This document shows positions 1 through 5,485 of a stretch of DNA of 6,291 bases, in pieces. The notes beneath the pieces are model-generated. The model was not told where the DNA came from. It saw nothing but the letters and a program-made list of their open reading frames with translations, and did no database searches. Source of the stretch: Thermoleophilaceae bacterium (lineage in GTDB: Bacteria; Actinomycetota; Thermoleophilia; Solirubrobacterales; Thermoleophilaceae). The stretch spans positions 1 through 6,291 of the forward strand of contig JACCTJ010000010.1 in the NCBI GenBank assembly GCA_013812485.1, given 5' to 3'. The first letter of the stretch is position 1; every line of letters starts with the position of its first letter. Position numbers and translations under genes: made by a program.

Positions 1-1515
1 GGCCTGGCCCTCGCCCTCGCCCTGGCGGCAGCGGGCGGGCTGCTCGAGGGTCGGCCGGAGGGGATCTCGGTGCCGCCGGGCCCCGCCGGGACCGGTTCGA
101 TCGCCGACGTGGCCGAGTTCGAGCCCTTCGCCTTCGAGGACGGCGATCCCGATGACCTCCTCGAGCGCGGACGCGACGGCTACGCGCACCCTCTGTATGC
201 CTTCAGCCCAGGCGGCGCCGGGGCGAGCGCGGCGCGGGTCGCCCGCTACCGCTCGGGCGTCGAGGCGGCGGCGGAGCGCCACGACGTCGAGCCCGACACG
301 CTCGAGGCGCTGGTCATGCTCGAGAGCGCAGGCCGGCCGGAGGTCGCGGCCGGCGACGATCCCGAGGGCGCCGTGGGCCTCGGCCAGATCCTCCCCGAGA
401 CGGCCACGGGACTGCTGGGGATGTCGGTCGACCTCGAGGGCTCGAAGCGCCTCACCCGCGCGATCGAGCGCCAGCGCCGGCGGGCGCGCTCGCGGCAGGC
501 CCGCCGCGCCGCGCCCACACGCATCGCCCGTCTCGCGCGCCGGCGCCGGGCGGTCGACGAGCGCTACGACTCGGTCCGCTCGCTCGACGGCGCCGCGCGC
601 TACCTGGCCATCGCCGAGCGCCGTCTGGGCCGCGAGGACCTCGCGGTCGTCTCCTACCACATGGGCCTCGGCAACCTCGAGCAGGTGATCGAAGCCTACG
701 TCGCGCCCGCCCGGCCGCGGCGAACCGTGCGCGCCACCGTCGAGGCCTACGAGGTGAGCTACGCGCGACTCTTCTACGACTCCTCGCCGCTCCAGAACCG
801 GCGCGCCTATTCGCTGCTCGCCGACTTCGGCGACGACTCGCGCTCGTACCTGCTGCGGGTCGAGGCCGCGCGCGAGATCATGCGCCTGCACCGCGACGAC
901 CGGACCGAGCTGTCCCGCCTCGAGCGCCTGCATTCGCTCCAGCCGAGCGGCGAGCTCGTGCTGCGCCCGCCGCAGGAGACCGAGTCCCTTCCGGACCCCG
1001 AAACGATGGCCGAGGCCTTCGGTGACGGTGACCTCGTTGCGCTCCCGAACGATCCCGAGCGCCTCGGCTTCGTCCTCGACCCGGCGCTCGGCACGCTCGG
1101 GGCGGGCGCGGAGGCCGCACCCGACCCCAGCCTCTACCGCGGCCTGCGCCCCGAGGCGGTGGCCGCGTTGCTCTACATCACCAAGGAGGTCGACCGCGTG
1201 GCCGGGCGCTCGGGCCTGCGCGTGACCGACGCTGCCCGCGGCGAGGCCTACGGGCGCAGGCTCGCGGCCGCGGGCCGGGCTCGGGGCGAGCCGCCGCGCC
1301 CTTACTCGCCCCACTCCACCGGCTTCTCCTTCGACATCGCGCGCGTGTACCCGAGCCCGCGCGTGAGACGCGCCTTCGCCTACGTCCTCGAGCGCCTTCG
1401 GGCCCTGCGGGTGATCGACTACGTCTACGAGCCCGAGGAGATCCACGTCACCGCCGGTCCCGACGCCGAGCGGCTGCTCGAGCTCCAGGAGGCGCTCGTC
1501 CCCGCGCGCGGCTGA
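1..1515 (+). CDS. Two-domain cell-wall hydrolase: SLT lytic transglycosylase plus LAS/M15-like peptidase domain (5' end outside window)
   Basis: The frame is open from base 1. The first 23 codons read GLALALALAAAGGLLEG..., a hydrophobic run like a signal peptide or membrane anchor. The GTG at 70 is therefore probably internal and the true start is upstream. Numbering from the first codon in the window, the SLT domain spans about 80-255. It has LESAGRP with the presumed catalytic acid Glu108, GAVGLGQILPETA at 123-135, and SYHMGLGN at 218-225 in place of the usual AYNxGxGN. A strongly Arg-rich insert (about 153-188) sits between its halves. A linker of about 100 residues follows. The C-terminal domain (about 380-490) has SPHSTGFSFD (His438, Asp445) and EEIH (Glu479, His482), matching the HxxxxxxD and ExxH zinc and catalytic motifs of LAS peptidases (VanX/VanY type); DUF5715 is a possible family name. 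The expected role is extracytoplasmic peptidoglycan remodelling, cutting glycan and possibly stem peptide. The SLT assignment is firm; peptidase activity is inferred. Confidence 0.85.
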   Translation, partial: GLALALALAAAGGLLEGRPEGISVPPGPAGTGSIADVAEFEPFAFEDGDPDDLLERGRDGYAHPLYAFSPGGAGASAARVARYRSGVEAAAERHDVEPDTLEALVMLESAGRPEVAAGDDPEGAVGLGQILPETATGLLGMSVDLEGSKRLTRAIERQRRRARSRQARRAAPTRIARLARRRRAVDERYDSVRSLDGAARYLAIAERRLGREDLAVVSYHMGLGNLEQVIEAYVAPARPRRTVRATVEAYEVSYARLFYDSSPLQNRRAYSLLADFGDDSRSYLLRVEAAREIMRLHRDDRTELSRLERLHSLQPSGELVLRPPQETESLPDPETMAEAFGDGDLVALPNDPERLGFVLDPALGTLGAGAEAAPDPSLYRGLRPEAVAALLYITKEVDRVAGRSGLRVTDAARGEAYGRRLAAAGRARGEPPRPYSPHSTGFSFDIARVYPSPRVRRAFAYVLERLRALRVIDYVYEPEEIHVTAGPDAERLLELQEALVPARG

Positions 1516-1520
1516 ACGCG

Positions 1521-2105
1521 CTACTCCGGGGAGCGGGCGGCGCGGGCTCGGTCCGCGCCTCGGCCAGCGGGCGGCCCTGCGGGTCGGCCATCGCCGCCGG
1601 GGGCCAGGGGCCGACCCAGTTGTCGCGCGCGCCGTCGAGCGTGAGCGTCGTCCCGGAGAAGTAGTCGCCCGCGGGGGAGGCCAGGTAGGCGACGAGCCAG
1701 GCCTGCTCCTCGACCCGGCCGAGGCGCCCGAGCGGGACCGAGTGCCCGAGCTCTCGCGCACCGAGCCCGGCTACTTCTCGAGCGCATCGGTGTCGAAGTG
1801 CCCCGACACCAGCGCCGTGAGCCGGATGTTGAAGCGCGACCACTCGATCGAGAGCACGCGCATCCGGTTCTCGACGGCCTCGACTGGTCCTCCTCGCGCA
1901 CGTCGCAGCAAATCGCGGTGGCCCGGCCGCCCTCGCAGGCCGCGGCGGTCTCCTCGAGCGGCTCGAGACGGCGCCCGGCCACCACGACGTGCGCTCCGCA
2001 CGCCGCGAGCTCGTGCGCGGTGGCCCGCCCGAGCCCGCTGCCGCCGCCGGTGACGATCGGCACCTGGCCGTCGAGCAGGCCGGGAGCGAAGAGGCGCGAG
2101 GGCAT
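1521..2105 (-). pseudogene. Broken short-chain dehydrogenase/reductase (SDR), central catalytic region deleted
   Basis: The ATG at 2105 opens an SDR N-terminus. It has the NAD(P)-binding motif TGGGSGLG, then HVVVAGR and CCDVREED. Near 1884 homology passes to another frame (VEAVENRMRVLSIEW, then NIRLTALVSGHFDTDALEK), which corresponds to the strand after the SDR active site. That frame stops at TAG 1773-1771. Adding one base to the TA of that stop (a Tyr codon) restores a third frame with SVPLGRLGRVEEQAWL and the C-terminal GDYFSGTTLTLDGARDNW. The NNAG motif and the catalytic Ser and YxxxK are absent, so about 100 residues are missing and oxidoreductase activity is not expected. The first frame happens to stay open to 1521, giving a 194-residue chimeric reading. 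The third frame stays open to 1448, overlapping the hydrolase 3' end. Tail homology fades around 1544, so the left border is approximate. Real decay or an assembly error are both possible. Confidence 0.8.
1539..1559. terminator. GC-rich hairpin after the hydrolase gene (candidate terminator)
   Basis: GGCGCGG (1539-1545) and CCGCGCC (1553-1559) form a perfect 7-bp inverted repeat with a 7-base loop, starting 24 bases after the hydrolase stop codon. There is no T-run on either side. It also lies inside the decayed tail of the convergent dehydrogenase. Such repeats arise easily by chance at this GC content, so termination is only a possibility. Confidence 0.25.
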
Positions 2106-2187
2106 CGGCGCGAAAGTCTCTCACGGCGCGAGCCCGGCTTGAGCGGGTGGCGCGGCGGGTAGCTGGCCCTGCGAAGACCATCGACAC

Positions 2188-2194
2188 GGAGGAG
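2188..2194 (+). promoter_or_regulatory. Strong ribosome binding site GGAGGAG
   Basis: GGAGGAG lies 6 bases before the ATG at 2201. This decides the start of the small acidic protein against an in-frame upstream start at 2147, whose extra residues (MARRVAGPAKTIDTEETY) would be encoded across this site. Confidence 0.7.
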
Positions 2195-2200
2195 ACCTAC

Positions 2201-2566
2201 ATGGACCGCACCCCCGACCGCCTTCCCGAGCCCGACCGCGATCGCGTCGACGCCGAGGCTGATGCCGCCGCCGCCGAGGCGGGCGCCATCGGTGGCCGCG
2301 TCGACCCCGAGGACGACGTCGACCCGGCTCAGCGCCCGGTCGAGGAGGGCGGCGGCGGCTACGCCGAGGGCTTCGAGCAGGCTGAGGCCGACCTGATCGA
2401 GAGCGCCGAGCACGGCGAGGGCGGCCACGACCGCGGCATCCCCGAGCCGGAGTCGGCTCGCTCCGGCGCGGCCTACGGGGACGCCGACAACATCGACCGC
2501 ACCGACGAGACCGCGCCGCTCGGAGGCGGCGAGGGCGACCCTACCGAGGATCCGGCGGGGCGCTAG
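2201..2566 (+). CDS. Small acidic, probably disordered protein, hypothetical
   Basis: This encodes 121 residues from the ATG at 2201, chosen for the GGAGGAG 6 bases upstream. The protein is rich in Asp, Glu, Gly, Ala and Pro and has no Lys, Cys or Trp. It has no signal peptide or membrane segment, so it is expected to be cytosolic and largely disordered. The most family-like part is the middle: AAAAEAGAIGG (about 21-31), DPEDDVDPAQRPVEEGGGG (about 34-52), then YAEGFEQAEADLIESAEHGE (about 53-72), a plausible short amphipathic helix. I recall similar small proteins of unknown function in actinobacteria, but cannot name a family with certainty. It stands alone on the + strand, divergent from the broken SDR and convergent with another small acidic gene. 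No function is assigned. Confidence 0.75.
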   Translation: MDRTPDRLPEPDRDRVDAEADAAAAEAGAIGGRVDPEDDVDPAQRPVEEGGGGYAEGFEQAEADLIESAEHGEGGHDRGIPEPESARSGAAYGDADNIDRTDETAPLGGGEGDPTEDPAGR

Positions 2567-2580
2567 GGAGGCCCGCCCTA
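2564..2580. terminator. Short palindrome containing both convergent stop codons
   Basis: TAGGG (2564-2568) and CCCTA (2576-2580) pair around a 7-base loop. The left arm starts with the TAG of the + gene and the right arm holds the TAG of the - gene. A 5-bp stem without T-runs is a weak terminator candidate, though the position between convergent genes is suitable. Confidence 0.2.
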
Positions 2581-2742
2581 CTCGGCGGCCGGCGGCGGGT
2601 CGGCGGCTTCCTCGCGGTCGTCCTCGTCGGGGTGGTGACCCGGAGCGGACTCGTTCGGGCCCTCGACGTCGAGCTCCTCGTCGGTGGGGTTGCCCTCGTC
2701 CTCGCTGGGGGGATCGGCCTCGTGCTCGGAGGTCTCGCTCAT
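2578..2742 (-). CDS. Very small acidic protein, hypothetical
   Basis: This encodes 54 residues (MSETSEHEAD to DPPPAAE) from the ATG at 2742. About every third residue is Asp or Glu; there is no Lys, Cys or aromatic residue and hardly any hydrophobic one. It cannot form an ordinary folded core and is expected to be disordered and cytosolic. No Shine-Dalgarno precedes the ATG. A weak promoter-like pair (2751-2779) would place the transcript start almost at the ATG, consistent with a leaderless message. An alternative in-frame GTG at 2820 overlaps the plsC stop (GTGA) and would give an 80-residue form. Its extra N-terminus (TPPPRAVARAEAGLPTARG) looks like translated non-coding DNA, so I prefer 2742. 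No function is recognised. The sharp change in composition at 2742 supports translation. Confidence 0.55.
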   Translation of the reverse strand: MSETSEHEADPPSEDEGNPTDEELDVEGPNESAPGHHPDEDDREEAADPPPAAE

Positions 2743-2750
2743 CCGGCCGA

Positions 2751-2779
2751 GAACTACCCTGCCCCTCGCGGTGGGTAAA
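2751..2779 (-). promoter_or_regulatory. Weak candidate promoter for the 54-residue gene
   Basis: On the minus strand, TTTACC (2779-2774, four of six matches to TTGACA) is followed after 17 bases by TAGTTC (2756-2751). The second box matches TATAAT only at its first two bases. The -10 box ends 8 bases before the ATG at 2742, the geometry expected of a leaderless transcript. This is a visual match only. Confidence 0.22.
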
Positions 2780-2785
2780 CCCGCC
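2770..2785. promoter_or_regulatory. Imperfect palindrome between plsC and the small acidic gene (possible operator)
   Basis: GGTGGGT and ACCCGCC form 7-base arms with one T-G mismatch around a central AA. It lies in the 74-base gap between the plsC stop and the ATG at 2742, and overlaps the candidate -35 box. It is one of the few AT-containing spots here and could bind a repressor, but nothing else supports this. Confidence 0.2.
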
Positions 2786-2816
2786 TCAGCGCGCGCGACG
2801 GCACGCGGCGGTGGCG

Positions 2817-3614
2817 TCACCCGGTGGCCGCCTGCCTCCCGCCGCCCCGATGGGCCGCCCGGGCCGCCCGGACCGCCCTGCGGCGCCCGTTGCGCTGGAG
2901 CGCGCCGTGGAGGCCGGAGATCTCCTCGAAGGCGAGCTCTGAGGCCTCCTGCGACTGCTCGAGCGAGGGAGACTCGACCCGGTCGAAGCGCACGGGGTCG
3001 CCGAACTGCACGGTCACCTTGGGGAACTGGAGCCTCCTCCAGTTGCGCGCCCGCTCCGACCCGTAGATCGCGGTCGGCACGAGGGTCGCTCCTGACTCGA
3101 GGGCCAGACGCCCGAGGCCGGGCTTGGGCTCACCGAGATCGCCCGAGCGCGAGCGCCCGCCCTCGGCGTACATGACCACGATGTCGCCCCGCCCGAGGAC
3201 CGTGTGAGCGGTCCTGAACGCCTCCTCGTCGCGACGCCCGCGCAGGATCGGAAAGACCCCGCCGTGGCTGTAGATGAACTGCATCGGCGGTTTGAAGAGC
3301 TGCGACTTGGCCAGGAACTGGACCTTGCGGCGCAGGTAGACGGCGACGAAGAAGTGGTCGAGGAACGAGAAGTGGTTGGGCGCGACGATCACCGCGCCCT
3401 CCGTGGGGACCTTGTCCGAGTCGATCACCCGGGTCCGAAAGAACAGGCCGAGGTACGGGGTCAACACGAGGCGCACGAACTCGTACGCCCAGTCGGGGCG
3501 CCCGCGCCGGACACGATCGTGAAAGCGCGCGAAGTGCTCGGCCGGGCGCTCGTCCTTGTAGACCTGCTCCTTCACTCCCTGCTCACTACCCGGGCGGGGC
3601 GCATCGGTTACCAC
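2817..3614 (-). CDS. plsC: PlsC-type 1-acyl-sn-glycerol-3-phosphate acyltransferase
   Basis: It transfers an acyl group to lysophosphatidic acid (or a related lyso-lipid) at the inner membrane face, giving phosphatidic acid. Numbering from the GTG at 3614 (265 residues), the acyltransferase blocks are in order: NHFSFLD at 80-86 with the catalytic His81 and Asp86 (HX4D), GGVFPILRGRRDEEAF at 118-133, YAEGGRSRSG at 149-158 (the EGxRS phosphate-binding block), and LVPTAIYGSE at 178-187. The stretch before block I (about 42-60) is hydrophobic and may touch the membrane. The C-terminus is a basic, Arg/Ala-rich tail (about 240-265). The frame is open further upstream into glpK, so the start is uncertain. 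GTG 3614 lies 20 bases after the glpK stop with only weak Shine-Dalgarno-like sequence; GTG 3575 is the alternative, with AGGGA abutting it. The gene is likely co-transcribed with glpK. The exact acceptor substrate cannot be read from the sequence. Confidence 0.85.
   Translation of the reverse strand: MVTDAPRPGSEQGVKEQVYKDERPAEHFARFHDRVRRGRPDWAYEFVRLVLTPYLGLFFRTRVIDSDKVPTEGAVIVAPNHFSFLDHFFVAVYLRRKVQFLAKSQLFKPPMQFIYSHGGVFPILRGRRDEEAFRTAHTVLGRGDIVVMYAEGGRSRSGDLGEPKPGLGRLALESGATLVPTAIYGSERARNWRRLQFPKVTVQFGDPVRFDRVESPSLEQSQEASELAFEEISGLHGALQRNGRRRAVRAARAAHRGGGRQAATG
2852..2878. repeat. Three-copy 9-bp tandem repeat in the plsC tail
   Basis: GGGCCGCCC occurs at 2852-2860 and 2861-2869, followed by GGACCGCCC at 2870-2878. 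It encodes the repeated Arg-Ala-Ala pattern of the plsC C-terminal tail (VRAARAA). Slippage here could change the tail length without touching the catalytic part. Confidence 0.5.
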
Positions 3615-3634
3615 GCAGGTCGTTCCGGGCCCTT

Positions 3635-5095
3635 CTAGCTCCGCTCCCCCTTGGCCCGTCCGAGCGCCGCGTGCCAGCCGGCGAGCAGGCTCTCGCGCTC
3701 GTCGTCCGACATGTTCGGCTCGTAGCGCGCGGCCTCGCGCCACAGCTTCCGCACGTCCTCCTCGGTCCAGGTCCCGACCGCGACCCCGGCCAGGCAGGCC
3801 GCGCCGAGCGCCGTCGTCTCGATCGTCTCGGGCACGACCACCGGGACCCCCAGTACGTCGGCCTGGAACTGCATCAGCCAGGCGTTCTCGACCGCGCCGC
3901 CGTCGGCGCGGAGCTCGTCGAGGGGCTCGCCGGAGGCGTCCTCCATCGCCCGCACGGCGTCAACGGTCTGGTAGGCGATGGCCTCGAGCGTCGCGCGCGC
4001 GAGGTGGGCGCGGCCGTTGCCGCGGGTGAGGCCGACGATCGTCCCGCGCGCGTAGGGATCCCAGTGCGGCGAGGCCAGCCCGGTGAGCGCGGGGACGAAG
4101 TAGACGCCGTCGTTCGACGCGAGCGAGCCGGCGAGGGACTCGGTCTCGGCGGCCTCCTCGATGATCCCGAGCCCGTCGCGCAGCCACTGCACCGCCGCGC
4201 CGGTGACGAAGATGCTCGCCTCGACGGCGTAGTCCGTCCGCTCCTCGCCGAGCGTCCAGGCCAGCGTCGAGAGCAGGCCGTGGGCGAGCGGAGGCGGCTC
4301 GCCGCCCGTGTTCTGGAGCACGAATGAGCCGGTCCCGTAGGTGGTCTTGGCGCCCCCCGGGGAGTGGCAGCCCTGGCCGAAGAGCGCGGCCTGCTGGTCG
4401 CCCGCCAGGCTGGCCACGGGGACGGCCCGCCCGCCGCCGAGAGCGTCGGTCTCACCGTAGACGTGGGCGCTGGGCAGCGGCTCGGGCAGGGCCTCGGGCG
4501 GGATTGACAGGAGCTCACACAGCTCGGGATCGAAGCGCCGCTTGTGGATGTCGAAGACGAGCGTCCGCGACGCGTTCGAGTGGTCCGTGGCGTGACGGCC
4601 GCAGAGCTTGTGCACGAGCCACGAGTCGATCGTCCCGAGCGCCGCGCGATCCGGGTCGACGCCGCCCTCGCTCAGCAGCCACTCCCACTTCGTTGCGCTG
4701 AAGTAGGAGTCGAGCACGAGCCCCGTGCGCGCGCGGAATGTCTCCTCGTGACCGGCCTCGCGCAGCTCCTCACAGCGCTCGGCGGTGCGGCGGTCCTGCC
4801 ACACGAGCGCGCGGGCCAGCGGCTCGCCGGAGTCGCGGTCCCAGACCAGGGCGGTCTCGCGCTGGTTGGTGATCCCGATGGCTTCGAGCGCCGCGGCGTC
4901 GACTCCGGCGTCCTCGAGCGCGGCGTGTGCGGTGGCCTGCACTTTGTCCCAGATCTCCTCGGGATCGTGCTCGACCCGGCCCGGTCGCGGGAAGTGCTGC
5001 TCGTGCTCGCGCGCGGCGCGCCCCACGACCCGCGCGTGCTCGTCGAGGACGAGGCAGGTGGTGCCCGTCGTTCCCTGGTCGATGCCGAGGATCAC
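3635..5095 (-). CDS. glpK: Glycerol kinase
   Basis: It phosphorylates glycerol with ATP to sn-glycerol-3-phosphate in the cytosol. The protein is a full-length FGGY kinase of 486 residues (E. coli GlpK is about 500). It starts ILGIDQGTTGTTC (phosphate-binding loop 1). NQRE (77-80) and W99 match the glycerol-contacting Arg, Glu and Trp; Tyr131 and the GDQQ motif (Asp233 the base, Gln234) complete the site. GAKTTYGTGSF (248-258) and DGGAVEN (398-404) are the other ATP-domain motifs, and TGLASPHWDPYARG (338-351) is also typical. The GTG at 5095 is fixed as the start: an in-frame TAG lies 15 bases upstream and the conserved N-terminus begins at the next codon. The ribosome binding site is weak. 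The loop before GDQQ reads LGGGRAVPVASLAG, lacking the Arg that binds fructose-1,6-bisphosphate in E. coli, and there is no HPr-phosphorylated His loop. plsC follows after about 20 bases, suggesting glycerol feeds phospholipid synthesis. Confidence 0.96.
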   Translation of the reverse strand: MILGIDQGTTGTTCLVLDEHARVVGRAAREHEQHFPRPGRVEHDPEEIWDKVQATAHAALEDAGVDAAALEAIGITNQRETALVWDRDSGEPLARALVWQDRRTAERCEELREAGHEETFRARTGLVLDSYFSATKWEWLLSEGGVDPDRAALGTIDSWLVHKLCGRHATDHSNASRTLVFDIHKRRFDPELCELLSIPPEALPEPLPSAHVYGETDALGGGRAVPVASLAGDQQAALFGQGCHSPGGAKTTYGTGSFVLQNTGGEPPPLAHGLLSTLAWTLGEERTDYAVEASIFVTGAAVQWLRDGLGIIEEAAETESLAGSLASNDGVYFVPALTGLASPHWDPYARGTIVGLTRGNGRAHLARATLEAIAYQTVDAVRAMEDASGEPLDELRADGGAVENAWLMQFQADVLGVPVVVPETIETTALGAACLAGVAVGTWTEEDVRKLWREAARYEPNMSDDERESLLAGWHAALGRAKGERS

Positions 5096-5107
5096 GCGCG
5101 GCGAAAC

Positions 5108-5473
5108 CTAACGCCCGCCGGCGCGCCGCGCGACCCGCAGGACGTCGACGAGCTGGCGGCCGCGGTGGAGGAAGCCGCGAAGGTCGCGGCCACTCGCCCG
5201 GTGCTCGAGCGCGAGCGACCTCGACGAGGCGCAGCCCGGCGCGATGGGCGTCGATGGCCATGGCGTCGCCGCCCCTCCCTTGCCGAGCCCACGCGGTGAG
5301 CTCACGACCTCGGCCCCAGCGCCGCGTGCGATGACGGCGGTGTCGTCGCCCGAGGCGTCGTCGGCCACGACGGTCCGCGGGCCCGGGAAGGCGCAGCCGA
5401 GGCCGGCGAGCGTGGCCGGCAGCCGCTCGGCCTCGTCGCGGGCGAGCACTATCACGGCGAGATCTCGATGCAC
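5108..5473 (-). pseudogene. Remnant of a family 2 glycosyltransferase, middle deleted
   Basis: From the GTG at 5473 the frame encodes a GT-A fold N-terminus: LAVIVLARDEAERLPATLAGL, then TVVADDASGDDTAVIARGAGAEVV, then PRGLGKGGA (about residues 60-68). This is the UDP/NDP-sugar-binding start of family 2 glycosyltransferases. Near 5270 homology jumps to another frame (DAMAIDAHRAGLRLVEV, 5267 to about 5217), then returns to the first frame for LALEHRASGRDLRGFLHRGRQL up to the TAG at 5110-5108. These last two pieces are the normal C-terminal end of such enzymes. The central part with the DxD metal site and acceptor site, roughly 100 or more residues, is missing. The two frame changes cancel, so a 121-residue open frame remains and could be called as a gene, but it should be inactive. 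Its stop is in frame with, and 15 bases before, the glpK start. The original sugar and acceptor are unknown. Confidence 0.75.
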
Positions 5474-5485
5474 GGTCGTTATGGT
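5457..5485 (+). promoter_or_regulatory. Weak candidate promoter for the crotonase gene
   Basis: TATGGT (5480-5485, four of six matches to TATAAT) has GCGAGA (three of six matches to TTGACA) 17 bases upstream. Transcription would start near 5492, after the ATG at 5481, which would favour the start site next to the strong Shine-Dalgarno at 5520-5530. This is a visual match only. Confidence 0.2.

Noticed and set aside
152..688. 178-codon open frame within the hydrolase gene in another frame
   Set aside because: The Arg/Ser/Ala-rich translation and full overlap with the SLT domain mark it as a shadow.
2139..2165. TTGAGC ... TAGCTG as a promoter for the 121-residue gene
   Set aside because: The spacer is only 15 bases and the second box is a poor match, so it is not better than chance at this GC content.
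2147..2200. Upstream GTG/ATG-type start extending the small acidic protein by 18 residues
   Set aside because: The GGAGGAG ribosome binding site lies inside this extension at ideal distance from ATG 2201, and the extension differs in composition.
1448..2428. 326-codon minus-strand frame as a single protein
   Set aside because: Only the part between about 1544 and 1771 matches the SDR C-terminus. The rest is antisense to the small acidic gene or out of frame with the SDR start.
3204..3638. 144-codon open frame on the plus strand inside plsC
   Set aside because: It runs antisense to the conserved acyltransferase blocks, and its residues mirror them without any family match.
3671..4327. 218-codon open frame on the plus strand inside glpK
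   Set aside because: Antisense to an intact, motif-rich glpK, with no recognisable domain. It is explained by GC-biased third codon positions.
4544..5299. 251-codon open frame on the plus strand across the glpK 5' end
   Set aside because: Antisense shadow of glpK and the glycosyltransferase remnant, with no domain or ribosome binding site.
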